In this document: positions 1 through 9,266 of the stretch, piece by piece
Position numbering within the stretch: the stretch's first letter is position 1
Layout of the letters: every line of letters starts with the position of its first letter
Source: Mucilaginibacter polytrichastri
GTDB taxonomy: Bacteria; Bacteroidota; Bacteroidia; Sphingobacteriales; Sphingobacteriaceae
Assembly: GCF_001911425.1 (NCBI RefSeq)
Contig: NZ_MPPL01000001.1
Span: forward strand, 1,959,924 to 2,023,923
DNA: 64,000 nucleotides
Direction: 5' to 3'
Notes under the pieces: model-generated
The model's database searches: none
The model's input: the letters and a program-made list of their open reading frames with translations, nothing else
Told to the model about the DNA's origin: nothing
Program-made: the position numbers and the translations under genes

Positions 1-94
1 GTTTAAAGATTTGAGAGGTTAGATATGAGATATGAGACAAAGCGATAAGCAATCTCCATACTCAAATCTCCATACTCAGATCTAAATAAAATAT
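1..94. repeat. spacer before 5S copy 1, with imperfect inverted repeat
   Basis: AT-rich spacer built of short words such as GATATGAGA and AATCTCCATACTC. The left half (from about 7) and the right half (to about 83) are roughly reverse complements. The word CTCCATACTC occurs twice 16 bp apart. It lies where the 23S-5S spacer should be. It resembles the other word-rich palindromes in this window, for instance the one upstream of the MerR gene. Confidence 0.5.
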
Positions 95-207
95 TCAGGT
101 GCCTATATCGGCGGTGTCTACCTCTTCCCATTCCGAACAGAGAAGTCAAGCCCGCCAGAGCCGATGGTACTGCAGTAAAATGTGGAAGAGTAGGTCGGCG
201 CCAAATC
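95..207 (+). rRNA. rrf: 5S ribosomal RNA, copy 1
   Basis: About 113 nt with the bacterial 5S core: the block CCTCTTCCCATTCCGAACAG, then AAGCCCGCCAGAGCCGATGG, and a terminal GTAGGTCGGCGCC that pairs with the 5' end. It is followed by a terminator hairpin. It differs from the second copy, 304 bp downstream, at two visible positions. The 16S and 23S genes must lie before the window start. The ends are set by eye and may be off by a few bases. Confidence 0.95.
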
Positions 208-219
208 TTATCAGGGGAT

Positions 220-257
220 AAAGCCTTTGTCTAACCGGCAAAGGCTTTCCTGTTTTA
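220..257 (+). terminator. terminator after 5S copy 1
   Basis: Perfect 10-bp stem (220-229 with 239-248) around a 9-nt loop, followed by a T-rich tract. It lies 13 bp after the 5S gene, so it probably once ended the rRNA operon or still does so partly, since a second 5S follows. Confidence 0.8.
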
Positions 258-308
258 TAGCGGGCCATGTTGCCAGCTTATTGTTCTTTTTTAAATCCAA
301 ACGTTTTG

Positions 309-392
309 GTGAGTAGTAAATAGTTGAATGAGTGAGTAGTTAGAAAAGAACGACTTACCCATTCACCTAATCAACCACTCACTAATAACTCA
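309..392. repeat. imperfect palindrome between the two 5S genes
   Basis: The left part (309-342), rich in GTGAGTAG words, is an imperfect reverse complement of the right part (362-392), rich in CACTCAC words. The same vocabulary appears at 29704-29746 and, as a half copy, near 23785-23815. This suggests a dispersed intergenic repeat family. No coding potential. Confidence 0.5.
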
Positions 393-398
393 AAATAT

Positions 399-511
399 TC
401 AGGTGCCTATATCGGTGGTGTCTACCTCTTCCCATTCCGAACAGAGCAGTCAAGCCCGCCAGAGCCGATGGTACTGCAGTAAAATGTGGAAGAGTAGGTC
501 GGCGCCAAATC
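399..511 (+). rRNA. rrf: 5S ribosomal RNA, copy 2
   Basis: Near-identical copy of the first 5S gene with the same conserved core and 3' end. Visible differences are T for C in the first helix and C for A in the AGAGCAG block. It has its own terminator just downstream. A tandem 5S duplication at the end of an rRNA operon is the simplest reading. Confidence 0.95.
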
Positions 512-519
512 TTAAAAGT

Positions 520-555
520 AGCCCCGTTCAGCAATGAGCGGGGCTTTCTTTGTTT
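520..555 (+). terminator. terminator after 5S copy 2
   Basis: Stem AGCCCCG/CGGGGCT (520-526 with 539-545), with an inner TCA/TGA pairing in the loop, followed by TTTCTTTGTTT. Classic intrinsic terminator closing the rRNA region. Confidence 0.9.
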
Positions 556-556
556 A

Positions 557-711
557 TATAAGTCCCAAAGTCGGTGAAGACGGCAAGTCCGGAAGAAAAA
601 ATCAAAGGGCAGTGCACCGTTCCCCCTAAACCCGATAGCAGCGGATACCGGCCCGTGGTTAAGGCCTGGGGAGTATGAGCGCATAGCGGGGCTGCACACG
701 CCGATTAGTAC
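557..711. other. GC-rich non-coding block after the rRNA operon
   Basis: About 150 bp distinctly richer in G+C than the flanks, with words such as CCCGATAGCAGCGG, ACCGGCCCGTGG and AAGTCCGGAAG. A minus-strand reading frame runs through it, but that frame continues across the 5S gene and cannot be a real gene. From memory, blocks with CCCGATAGCAGCGG-like words recur between genes in Bacteroidota genomes; this is not verified. It could be a repeat or a structured RNA. Confidence 0.4.
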
Positions 712-786
712 CTACCGTTCATTTTCTAATTCCAATACTAATACATTCCTTTCTTAAACATTGCCAAAATATTTTAATTTAGCATT

Positions 787-2142
787 ATGTCTAAAGAGAA
801 TAGGAACCGTGCAGCTGCAGGTGCTAAGAAAATATTTGTACTAGATACATCCGTGATCTTATACGATCACAATGCTTTTGAAAACTTCCAGGAACATGAT
901 GTAGCCATCCCGGTGCAAGTATTGGAGGAACTAGACAATATGAAAACCGGTAATGACACCCGCAATTTCGAAGCCCGTAGCTTTATACGTTTAATGGATG
1001 ACTTTGCAGGCCAACATACATTGAACGATTGGTTACCACTTACGGGACATAATAAAGGCAAGTTTCGTGTGGTAATGGATAAGCCATCATCCACGCTCGA
1101 TGCTGAAGCTATATTTGGTGCTGGTAAAACAGACCATCGCATACTTAATGCTGCTTTAGGATTGCAGGAAGAGCAGCCGGAGAAAAAAGTGATACTGGTA
1201 TCTAAAGACATTTGCCTGCGTTTAAAAGCCAAGGCGCTGAATCTTAATGCCGAAGACTACGAAACAGGTAAAATCAAAAACCTTGAGGAACTTTATACCG
1301 GTAAAACGGTAATGGATAAGCTTTCTGAAAAAACGATTAACCAATTTGTTAAACAACGGATAGCTTCGCCCGGTGACCTGGGAATTAAGCCGCCGCCGGG
1401 TAATCGCTTTTATATTCTTAACAGTAAAAATAAATCGGTACCTGCGTTTTACAATGCCAGTACAGCTGCAGTTGAATATGTTGCAGATCAACCAATATTT
1501 AAAATATCGCCCAAAAATACGGAGCAGGCTTTTGCTATACATGCCCTGTTAGATCCGGAAATTAAGTTGGTAACTATACAGGGCAATGCGGGCACCGGCA
1601 AAACGCTGATAGCCCTTGCCAGTGCTTTAGAACAACGCAAAACCTATCGGCAAATTTATGTTACCCGGCCTATTGTTCCGCTGAGTAACAAGGATATTGG
1701 TTTTTTACCCGGTGATGTAAAAAGCAAGGTAGACCCATATATGGCGCCAATATGGGATAATCTGAAATTTATTCGTGAGCAATTTGCTGATGATCCTAAA
1801 ATGCAGGGAAAAATAGATGAACTTGTAACTACTGACAAAATATCGATTGCGCCGCTGGCATTTATCCGTGGCCGTACGCTGACTAAAATTTTCTTTATTG
1901 TTGATGAGGCCCAAAACCTTACGCCACACGAGATTAAAACCATTATTTCGAGGGCTGGTGAGAACAGTAAGTTTGTATTTACAGGCGATATTTACCAGAT
2001 AGATACGCCTTATCTCGATGCCGAAAGTAATGGCTTATCATATTTAATAGATAGGGCAAAAGATCATCCATTATACGCACATATTACTTTGCAAAAGGGA
2101 GAACGGAGCGAACTGGCTAATCTGGCAACAGAATTACTGTGA
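787..2142 (+). CDS. PhoH family ATPase with N-terminal PIN domain
   Basis: 451 aa. The N-terminal half is a PIN nuclease-like domain beginning at FVLDTSVIL (about residues 17-25), with conserved acidic residues further on. The C-terminal half is a PhoH P-loop ATPase: Walker A GNAGTGKT at 266-273 and Walker B DEAQN at 373-377. PIN-PhoH fusions of this kind are widespread; some act as RNA helicase/RNases, so a role in RNA metabolism or stress response is inferred. The stop codon overlaps the 3' end of the convergent FUSC gene by 9 bp, with no terminator between them. The ATG start directly precedes the PIN domain, and no Shine-Dalgarno is seen, as is normal for the phylum. Confidence 0.93.
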   Translation: MSKENRNRAAAGAKKIFVLDTSVILYDHNAFENFQEHDVAIPVQVLEELDNMKTGNDTRNFEARSFIRLMDDFAGQHTLNDWLPLTGHNKGKFRVVMDKPSSTLDAEAIFGAGKTDHRILNAALGLQEEQPEKKVILVSKDICLRLKAKALNLNAEDYETGKIKNLEELYTGKTVMDKLSEKTINQFVKQRIASPGDLGIKPPPGNRFYILNSKNKSVPAFYNASTAAVEYVADQPIFKISPKNTEQAFAIHALLDPEIKLVTIQGNAGTGKTLIALASALEQRKTYRQIYVTRPIVPLSNKDIGFLPGDVKSKVDPYMAPIWDNLKFIREQFADDPKMQGKIDELVTTDKISIAPLAFIRGRTLTKIFFIVDEAQNLTPHEIKTIISRAGENSKFVFTGDIYQIDTPYLDAESNGLSYLIDRAKDHPLYAHITLQKGERSELANLATELL

Positions 2143-4323
2143 GATCAGGCTATCGGTGATCCGGTTAATATCGGTTCCTATTTTATTAATGAAGCCTAAT
2201 TGCTCTTTAAGCAACTCCTGGTCGGCTACATTTTCTGCATTTAATTCATCATCAGCAATACTCTTCTCGGCAGTAAACTCAAACGTATTACCACCCAGTT
2301 TCTTGCTGCTTTCATTTAATACTGCTATATCCCGTTTTAGCATTTTCAAATTGTCTGCCCGCAGATGTATTAAACTTGTGCCGGCTATGTTTGAAGCAAT
2401 AGTCGACAAGTATGACGACAGGATATGGTTCAACACCACAAACTTGTGTACATCCTTACTTTTCTTTTGCTTACTTTTGGGTTCAGAAACCATGCGTTCA
2501 AAAGCAGCAGATAAGTTGGCAGATTTTACATACACATCTTTACGGGCCAGTTTATAATCAGTAGTGCTTCTGACTTTTCCTGTTAAATTTTCTCCAAGTG
2601 TAATCAGATACCTGATGTTGGCATCAACCACATCCATTAGTGTTTGCCGCAACTGTTCAGATTCCCATGATGGAAATACCAGGTAACTGGCTAAAAATGC
2701 AATAGACGCACCTACAACCGTGTCAATGATTCGCTCTTCGGCCACATCCAAATGACCTACACCCAAAAAGCGAAACAAAATGAGTACATAAGGCGTCATA
2801 AAAATAACGCTGGTAATATAGTTAACCCGTAGAAAGCTGTAGGCGCCCATCATAAATACCATCAGCAGTGCCACTTCCAATGTTTTATTGTGTACAAATG
2901 TTAACACTACCACGCCTATAGCACCGCCTATAATAGTGCCCAGTACACGCTGATAATTACGCTGTTTCGATAAGCTGAAACCTGGTTTCAATATTACAAT
3001 AATGGTAAGTAATACCCAATAACTGTGGTGCCCAAATACAATTTTTTTACCCGTAAAATGATTGATCAGCTCTAGGAGGCCATCGCTTTTAGTAATAACA
3101 AAACCAACTAAACAAACCAATGAAACTCTTAAAGCATGCTTAAATGTGGCCGAAGTTAGCGTAAGGTTATCAAAAAATATATGGGGGGTGTAATCCTGAT
3201 GGGCCACAAATTTGGTGTATTCTACATCACCTTTTTTGTCCATCAGGCTTTCTGCCGATTTTGAGTTATAGTACTTACAGATATCAGTGATTTTTTGGCC
3301 AAGGTCGCGAACATTAATCAGCACCTTTTTAAGTACCAGGTTGCTCGATCCACTTAAATGTTCTGATGTTGCATCGATCTCCGCTTTTAAAAGGTCGAGA
3401 TCAGACCCGAAATTTTTAATTCTGCGATATCTGGAATTAGCTAGTATTGCATACCCCATGTTATCTAATTCATCGGCCATGCGATGCACCAGGTGTGCAA
3501 TATGGGGTAATACATCAGTTCCTTCAAACCGGTCCCTAATCTCCTGGTAATCGTAATGCGTGGCCATAATCTGCTCAAACATGTCAATCAAGTCAACAAA
3601 GGTAAGCACCAATACCCGGCTGGCGTGGGTAGATTCTTTGACGATTAAGCGTGTTTTAAATAATAGCTCACGCACATTATCCTGATGCTGGCTCACCATA
3701 ATCTGTTGTGATACCAGCTTACGGTAGTTCTTTTCTATGTCTGTTTGGGGCAGGTAGAAATCGGCTTTGATGCGCAGAAATTTAACCACATCAACTATGT
3801 TTTCGCCAAGTGCCTGTTGTGCGGCACGGTATGGCCTTATCCTAAAAAAAACCAGGCTCATCATCATATACCATATTCCGCCCAATGTAATCAGCAAGCT
3901 GTAATGAAGCACTTCGCCGGGCTGCAAACCCTTATCCATCATAAATATCATTACCAGTAGTGATGATGTACCTACAGACGCTGCACGGTTGCCGTATACG
4001 ATAAACATGGAGAACAAGAAACAAAATGCAACCACCTCAATACCTAAGGTATAAACATTAAGCCTGGCAAAACCTGTTACAATTGCTACAAACAGCAACA
4101 ACCCATTGCAAATAAGCATAGCATTACGCTTATATACCTCGGGACCGGGTGTGTCAACCACGCAAACGCAAATAGCACCTAATGAAAGGGTGAGGCCCAG
4201 CTCGAGCTGATTAAACTGTGCGAAGATGAGCGATGGCAACAAAACCCCCAAAGTAATGCGTAATCCATCTGAAAAATATTGGCTGAAGAAGAAACTTTTT
4301 ATTTCGCGCGGGTGTACGGCCAT
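2134..4323 (-). CDS. FUSC/YccS-like integral membrane protein
   Basis: 729 aa with the two-block architecture of the YccS/YhfK/FUSC family. The first hydrophobic block (about residues 18-165, several helices) is followed by a long cytoplasmic helical domain (about 165-390). A second helix cluster (about 400-545) and a soluble tail come after. The second block contains the family-like stretch GHHSYWVLLTIIVILKPGFS. Family members are inner-membrane proteins suspected of exporting aromatic acids or similar compounds; the substrate is unknown here. Monocistronic, convergent with the PhoH gene (9-bp overlap) and divergent from ppc across 176 bp. Confidence 0.88.
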   Translation of the reverse strand: MAVHPREIKSFFFSQYFSDGLRITLGVLLPSLIFAQFNQLELGLTLSLGAICVCVVDTPGPEVYKRNAMLICNGLLLFVAIVTGFARLNVYTLGIEVVAFCFLFSMFIVYGNRAASVGTSSLLVMIFMMDKGLQPGEVLHYSLLITLGGIWYMMMSLVFFRIRPYRAAQQALGENIVDVVKFLRIKADFYLPQTDIEKNYRKLVSQQIMVSQHQDNVRELLFKTRLIVKESTHASRVLVLTFVDLIDMFEQIMATHYDYQEIRDRFEGTDVLPHIAHLVHRMADELDNMGYAILANSRYRRIKNFGSDLDLLKAEIDATSEHLSGSSNLVLKKVLINVRDLGQKITDICKYYNSKSAESLMDKKGDVEYTKFVAHQDYTPHIFFDNLTLTSATFKHALRVSLVCLVGFVITKSDGLLELINHFTGKKIVFGHHSYWVLLTIIVILKPGFSLSKQRNYQRVLGTIIGGAIGVVVLTFVHNKTLEVALLMVFMMGAYSFLRVNYITSVIFMTPYVLILFRFLGVGHLDVAEERIIDTVVGASIAFLASYLVFPSWESEQLRQTLMDVVDANIRYLITLGENLTGKVRSTTDYKLARKDVYVKSANLSAAFERMVSEPKSKQKKSKDVHKFVVLNHILSSYLSTIASNIAGTSLIHLRADNLKMLKRDIAVLNESSKKLGGNTFEFTAEKSIADDELNAENVADQELLKEQLGFINKIGTDINRITDSLISQ

Positions 4324-4406
4324 TTTTAGATTTCAGTGCTTGGTGACTGCAAATTTATAACAAATAACGTTCCTACATTAAATAGGTTGAAGATTGTAAT
4401 AAAAAC

Positions 4407-4439
4407 TTTGTCGATAATCTCAGTAGATAATTATATTTA
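4407..4439 (+). promoter_or_regulatory. putative ppc promoter
   Basis: TTTG at 4407-4410, a 21-bp spacer, then TATATTTA at 4432-4439, one base from the Bacteroidota -7 consensus TAnnTTTG. The expected start of transcription is near 4446, giving a leader of about 50 nt to the ppc ATG. Motif match only. Confidence 0.5.
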
Positions 4440-4499
4440 CCCAACAGTTCAAAACAGGCTTAAAAAAAACCTGTTTTTATTCAGATCTCTAAATATTCT

Positions 4500-7079
4500 A
4501 TGTCATCTGCAAACAACCTTAGTCAACGTGAGTCGGTCTTTAACCAGGAAGTAATCACCCGTTTCGAGCTTTATAACAGCTTGTTTTTAACATTACCATT
4601 TTACCAGGTTAAGGATACCGGGAACCTTTTGCCATTTTTTAGCGCCCATTGCGAAAAAGGCACAGCCAGTCAGGAATCTCCGTCTGATATAATTAAATCC
4701 TTTTTCAAGAAATACGTGCCTGATATCGACCATCAGGAACAGCTTAACCGCCTTTTCAGGTTTATACAGTATATAGAAAGGCAGGTAGTGCTGTTTGATG
4801 CAATTGAAGATTCATCATTTAGTAAAACCACGAAAGCTGAAGAAAGCGGAACACTGCAAACCCTGCTACAACAAATTGCCGGCGACGAAAGCCAACGGGA
4901 AACTATTAAAGAGAAACTAAAAAATTTCTCATTGAGATTAGTGCTTACCGCGCACCCTACGCAGTTTTACCCAAGCCGTGTGCTGGGTATTATGACAGAC
5001 TTAATTGAAGCGCTTAAAACTAATGATATTAATACCATTAACCTGCTGCTACAACAATTGGGAAAAACGCCGTTCTTCAATAAAACATCGCCCACACCGG
5101 TAGACGAGGCTGTAAGCCTGATCTGGTTTTTGGAGAATGTATTTTACCATGCACTGGCAGCCACACAATCAAAGTTAAATGATGCCTTTGATGTAGATGG
5201 ACTGGCTAATCAACTGCTGGAGATGGGCTTTTGGCCCGGTGGCGACCGTGATGGTAATCCAAACGTAAAAACAGACTCGACCCGTACAGTGGCTTCACTA
5301 TTACGACAGATCATTTTTCGTTGTTACTACCGCGATTTTCGGGTTGTGAAACGCCGCATCACTTTTAGGGGCGTTGAGGATGCTATGCATACGTTAGAGA
5401 CAATTTTATACGATAACGCCTTTAATCCGAAAGAAAACCCTGAAAACCTGCAAAACGAAATGCTTGCGTTGCTGCAAACAGTTAAGGACAAACTGATTAA
5501 TGATAACTACGGCCTTTTTGTTGATATTATTGATGATTTGACGCACAAGATTAAGCTATTTGGGTGTTATTTTGCTACGCTGGATATACGCCAGGACAGC
5601 CGCGTTTTACGCGATGTGTACCATTATATAAGCGATAAAGTTGGTGTTAAGCTCCCTAAAGGTTATGACGATCTGGAAGAAATTGAAAAGCTGAAAGCAA
5701 TTGAATTTACTACAGAAGCCGACTTTCAATGCCCCGAAGATGCAGACCCACTAATTAGGGATACCTTGGATACCATCCGTTTGATAAAACAAATTCAACA
5801 ACAAAATGGTGCAAAGGCTTGTCAGCGTTTTATTATCAGTAACTGCCAGCAGGCATCAGATATTTTACAGTTGATTAACCTGTTTTTGTGGAGCGGGTGG
5901 AAAAAAGATGAGTTGCCTATTGATTTTATGCCGCTTTTTGAAACAGTTAACGACTTAAAAGTTGCGGCAGAAGTAATGGAAACGCTTTATAAACATCCTT
6001 TTTACAAAACACATTTAGCTGCCATGGGCAACAAGCAAACCATTATGCTTGGTTTCTCAGACAGTACCAAAGATGGTGGTTACTTAATGGCCAACTGGTC
6101 TATCTATAAAGCCAAGGTTGAGTTGACTGCCATGGCTAAGAAATACGATATTGACCTGGCATTTTTTGATGGTAGAGGCGGGCCACCTGCGCGTGGTGGT
6201 GGTAAAACACACCGTTTTTATGCCTCAATGGGGCAAGAGATTGCAAATAACCACATCCAGTTAACCATACAGGGCCAAACTGTAAGTTCGCAATATGGTT
6301 CTGTTGATACGGCTAGATTTAATATTGAGCAATTGTTTAACGCCGGTATTGCATCGGCGCTACACCAAACCCAGAAAGATCTATTGGATGACCGGCATAA
6401 AGAGCTGATCTCTATTATGGCAGATGAAAGTTATGGTTTGTTTATGGCATTGCGTAAGCACCCATTGTTTACAGAATACCTGGAAAAACTAAGTCCACTT
6501 ACGCTATTATCTGGTGTAAACATTAGCAGCAGGCCAACCAAACGTAATAGCGATGCGCCATTGAAGTTAGAAGATCTGCGTGCCATTAGCTTTGTAACAG
6601 CCTGGAGCCAGTTGAAACAAAATATCCCTGGTTTTTACGGTGTTGGTGCTGCCCTCAACAAAGTAAAAGGGGAGGGGCATTGGGACGAAGTGGTAGAACT
6701 TTACCATAAATCTGGTTTCTTTAAAACGATGATTGATAACTGTATGATGTCGATGTCGAAATCAGATTTCAGAATTACAGCACATTTAAAGAACGACCCA
6801 AAATTCGGCGAGTTTTGGCAAATGCTTTACAACGAATTTGAACAAACTAAAAGGTTATTATTAGAACTAACTAATACGAGTGTATTGATGGAGGCATACT
6901 CAATTGAAGGCAGATCAATCGCCATCCGTGAAAAGATCATACTTCCGTTGGTTATTATACAACACTATGCTTTGGAGTGCCTGAATAATACAACCAATGA
7001 AGAACTCATTAGTACTTACAATAAACTGGTTATCCGTACGGTTTATGGTATTGTAAACGCAGGCAGAAACCTGGCATAA
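4500..7079 (+). CDS. ppc: phosphoenolpyruvate carboxylase
   Basis: 859 aa, slightly shorter than the E. coli enzyme (883). Carboxylates PEP to oxaloacetate, an anaplerotic feed of the TCA cycle, in the cytoplasm. The family's catalytic features are present: LTAHPTQ with the catalytic His at residue 152, FWPGGDRDGNP at 244-254, and the glycine-rich loop GRGGPPARGGG at 558-568. The phosphate-binding segment MLGFSDSTKDGGY is also there. The C-terminus ends in GIVNAGRNLA rather than the canonical RNTG, a lineage variation. Single gene with its own candidate promoter and a strong hairpin right after the stop. Confidence 0.97.
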   Translation: MSSANNLSQRESVFNQEVITRFELYNSLFLTLPFYQVKDTGNLLPFFSAHCEKGTASQESPSDIIKSFFKKYVPDIDHQEQLNRLFRFIQYIERQVVLFDAIEDSSFSKTTKAEESGTLQTLLQQIAGDESQRETIKEKLKNFSLRLVLTAHPTQFYPSRVLGIMTDLIEALKTNDINTINLLLQQLGKTPFFNKTSPTPVDEAVSLIWFLENVFYHALAATQSKLNDAFDVDGLANQLLEMGFWPGGDRDGNPNVKTDSTRTVASLLRQIIFRCYYRDFRVVKRRITFRGVEDAMHTLETILYDNAFNPKENPENLQNEMLALLQTVKDKLINDNYGLFVDIIDDLTHKIKLFGCYFATLDIRQDSRVLRDVYHYISDKVGVKLPKGYDDLEEIEKLKAIEFTTEADFQCPEDADPLIRDTLDTIRLIKQIQQQNGAKACQRFIISNCQQASDILQLINLFLWSGWKKDELPIDFMPLFETVNDLKVAAEVMETLYKHPFYKTHLAAMGNKQTIMLGFSDSTKDGGYLMANWSIYKAKVELTAMAKKYDIDLAFFDGRGGPPARGGGKTHRFYASMGQEIANNHIQLTIQGQTVSSQYGSVDTARFNIEQLFNAGIASALHQTQKDLLDDRHKELISIMADESYGLFMALRKHPLFTEYLEKLSPLTLLSGVNISSRPTKRNSDAPLKLEDLRAISFVTAWSQLKQNIPGFYGVGAALNKVKGEGHWDEVVELYHKSGFFKTMIDNCMMSMSKSDFRITAHLKNDPKFGEFWQMLYNEFEQTKRLLLELTNTSVLMEAYSIEGRSIAIREKIILPLVIIQHYALECLNNTTNEELISTYNKLVIRTVYGIVNAGRNLA

Positions 7080-7083
7080 ATAA

Positions 7084-7117
7084 ATAAGCCGGATAGGTAT
7101 TTGCCTATCCGGCTTAT
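7084..7117. terminator. terminator after ppc
   Basis: Perfect 14-bp stem (7084-7097 with 7104-7117) and a 6-nt loop, starting 5 bp after the ppc stop. The downstream T tract is weak, so it may also work as an mRNA-stabilising 3' end. Confidence 0.75.
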
Positions 7118-7331
7118 CATTCAAATTAAATTCAGTATTTCATACCGAAAGTATGGTACTAATTAGGTGTGCTTGTAAATCAGCTTATCGGGCCTAATTC
7201 CTAAACCTCCAATTTCTGCATTAATATATTATTGTTGCAAACTAATTGCACATATATCAACTCATGTCATATTATTGTAAACCAATACTACCTGCATATG
7301 TTACAGGTATAATAACCATTTATAAATTATA

Positions 7332-7868
7332 ATGATGCAAAAGTTGATATGCTTATCAGCAATAGGAATTTTATTGCTTACTATACAATCTTGTAATGAT
7401 AGCAGAAAAGCCAGGAATTACAATCAACAAACACTGGTGGACGATCAGGGATATAAGTTTATCTTAGCTGCAAATGAGGCCAATGTAACCGAAATAAAGG
7501 CAGCAACATTAGCCGAAAATAATTCTAAAAATCCACGTGTAATTGATTTTGCAAAAATGATGATTACAGATCATGTTAGGGCAAGTGATGAACTGAAGGA
7601 TATTGCAGTAACAAAGCGTGTAAATGTAGTTGATACTATGTCGCTGAAACATAAAGCCATGCTGTCAGAAATGATGAAATTAACCGGTTCGGCATTCGAC
7701 AAGGCTTACATGAAAATGATGGAAACCGACCACAGCAAAGTAATTCAGCTGTTTCATGATGTATCCGAAAATACCGACAAAAAGCTGAAAGACTTTTCTA
7801 ACAAAGCAATGCCGGTTTTAAAGTTGCACTTAGATTCTGCCCGCGCTATTGGCTCATCATTAAAATAA
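7332..7868 (+). CDS. DUF4142 family lipoprotein
   Basis: 178 aa. Lipoprotein signal: a hydrophobic stretch then IQSC with the acylated Cys at residue 21. The mature part is a helical ferritin-like DUF4142 domain with the usual pattern: ANEANVTEIKAATLA, then a DHVRASDEL segment and the second half METDHSKVIQLFHD. DUF4142 proteins in Bacteroidota are often linked to envelope stress, but no biochemical role is established. Two consecutive ATGs (7332 and 7335) are possible starts. The 3' end overlaps the convergent DUF763 gene by 9 bp. Confidence 0.88.
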   Translation: MMQKLICLSAIGILLLTIQSCNDSRKARNYNQQTLVDDQGYKFILAANEANVTEIKAATLAENNSKNPRVIDFAKMMITDHVRASDELKDIAVTKRVNVVDTMSLKHKAMLSEMMKLTGSAFDKAYMKMMETDHSKVIQLFHDVSENTDKKLKDFSNKAMPVLKLHLDSARAIGSSLK

Positions 7869-9062
7869 TCGCAATTGCTGTTCTACAGGTGGCTTAGCTT
7901 TTCCAAAGACTGTACGGCCGCCGTATCGCCAGGAGTTATCACGTTCATTTTCTATAACCTGGTTAAAATTAGCGTTAGGAGTGAAGTCCTGCTCTGCTTT
8001 CTGGGCAATTTCCGTTAAACGGCGTATCGCATCTTTTTTATCGGTTTCGCCCATTTTGGCTTTGTAAACTGCTGTTTGTAATGTTTTAAGGGTTTCGTCA
8101 TAAACATTTACAGGGACAGGGAAGGGGTGACCATCCTTTCCGCCATTTGCAAACGAAAATCTGGCAGGGTCTTTAAACCTGGCAGGTGTGCCATAAATTA
8201 CTTCGCTTACTAATGCTAACGATTGTAAAGTTCGTGGGCCAAGTCCTTCCAGCAATAATAATTCTTCAAAATCTTTTGGCCGCTTTTCATGTGCTAACCA
8301 CAATACGGCACCTAATCTTTTCAGGTCAACATTTTCGGCCCGTACATCATGGTGGTTAGGCATTACCAGTTTATTTACCTCAGCCAGCATATCATTAGGG
8401 TGCTCATCAGTCATTTGCATAATAGCATTGCGGGATGGGTCTGCTGCTTTATCTGCTATGTTTAAAATCATACCGGCATTTTGCCCGTAGATAAACGTAT
8501 GCGGATCATTAACAAAAGATTTTAAACCTTCAGAATGCCAATGATAACGGCGTGCAGTTTTATTTAGAGCGCTCATACCTTGCTGTACAACAGTCCATTG
8601 ACCGCTTTTATTTACCACAAAATTGTGTGTATACAATTGGTAACCGTCTTGTATAGCTGTATTATCAACTTTAGCGGCCAGCTTACTGCATTTTACCAGA
8701 TGCGTGCCATTTAAACCGGTTTGATTACCGATCTTAATCAGTTCGTTTGGTGTTTCGCGCGAATATTTTCCTTTGCCGCCGGTAATGTAGATCCCCAGTT
8801 CTTTAGCGTGTGGGTTAATGGCTCTTTTCAGCGCACCCATAACCGAAGTGGTAATGCCCGATGAATGCCAGTCCATACCCATAACGGCACCCAGGCTTTG
8901 AAACCAAAACGGATCACTTAGCCGGCGAATAAATTCGTCGGTTCCATAGTCCATTACAATGGTTTCGGCTACAGCTAATCCAAGTTTGGCCATGCGTACT
9001 GCAAGCCACTGTGGTACATAACCATAATGTAAGGGCAAATCGGCAGAGCCAGAGCGTTTCAT
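7860..9062 (-). CDS. DUF763 domain-containing protein
   Basis: 400 aa starting MKRSGSADLPLHYGYVPQWL, the typical opening of DUF763 proteins, which are conserved in archaea and scattered bacteria and have no assigned function. Recognisable family segments include GKGKYSRETPNEL and a helix-hairpin-helix-like LLLEGLGPRTLQSLALVSE (about residues 270-288), which suggests a nucleic-acid link; that link is inference. No signal peptide or membrane segment, so cytoplasmic. Stands alone, convergent with the DUF4142 gene. Confidence 0.88.
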   Translation of the reverse strand: MKRSGSADLPLHYGYVPQWLAVRMAKLGLAVAETIVMDYGTDEFIRRLSDPFWFQSLGAVMGMDWHSSGITTSVMGALKRAINPHAKELGIYITGGKGKYSRETPNELIKIGNQTGLNGTHLVKCSKLAAKVDNTAIQDGYQLYTHNFVVNKSGQWTVVQQGMSALNKTARRYHWHSEGLKSFVNDPHTFIYGQNAGMILNIADKAADPSRNAIMQMTDEHPNDMLAEVNKLVMPNHHDVRAENVDLKRLGAVLWLAHEKRPKDFEELLLLEGLGPRTLQSLALVSEVIYGTPARFKDPARFSFANGGKDGHPFPVPVNVYDETLKTLQTAVYKAKMGETDKKDAIRRLTEIAQKAEQDFTPNANFNQVIENERDNSWRYGGRTVFGKAKPPVEQQLRLF

Positions 9063-9266
9063 TTACTAACAAATTTAGTAAATATTGGCCAATTATAGAT
9101 CATTTGTAATTTTACTTTCCTATAAATGCTGTCCAGAACATTTCCATTCTATTTAGGAGTAAACTACATGAAATACAAATATTTAGATTTACATTAGGAC
9201 ATCAATTGTATAACCAAAGTTTATACAGCCAATATTATACCTGTTAATTATATTCTTATTACTGAC

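Noticed and set aside
382..699. Minus-strand ORF of 105 codons across the second 5S gene and GC-rich block
   Set aside because: It runs through a certain rRNA gene and a terminator, so it is a chance open frame.
557..711. Possible RNase P RNA, SRP RNA or tmRNA in the GC-rich block
   Set aside because: The AAGTCCGGAAG word recalls SRP RNA, but the conserved tetraloop, length and pairing do not fit; the RNase P and tmRNA core motifs are absent.
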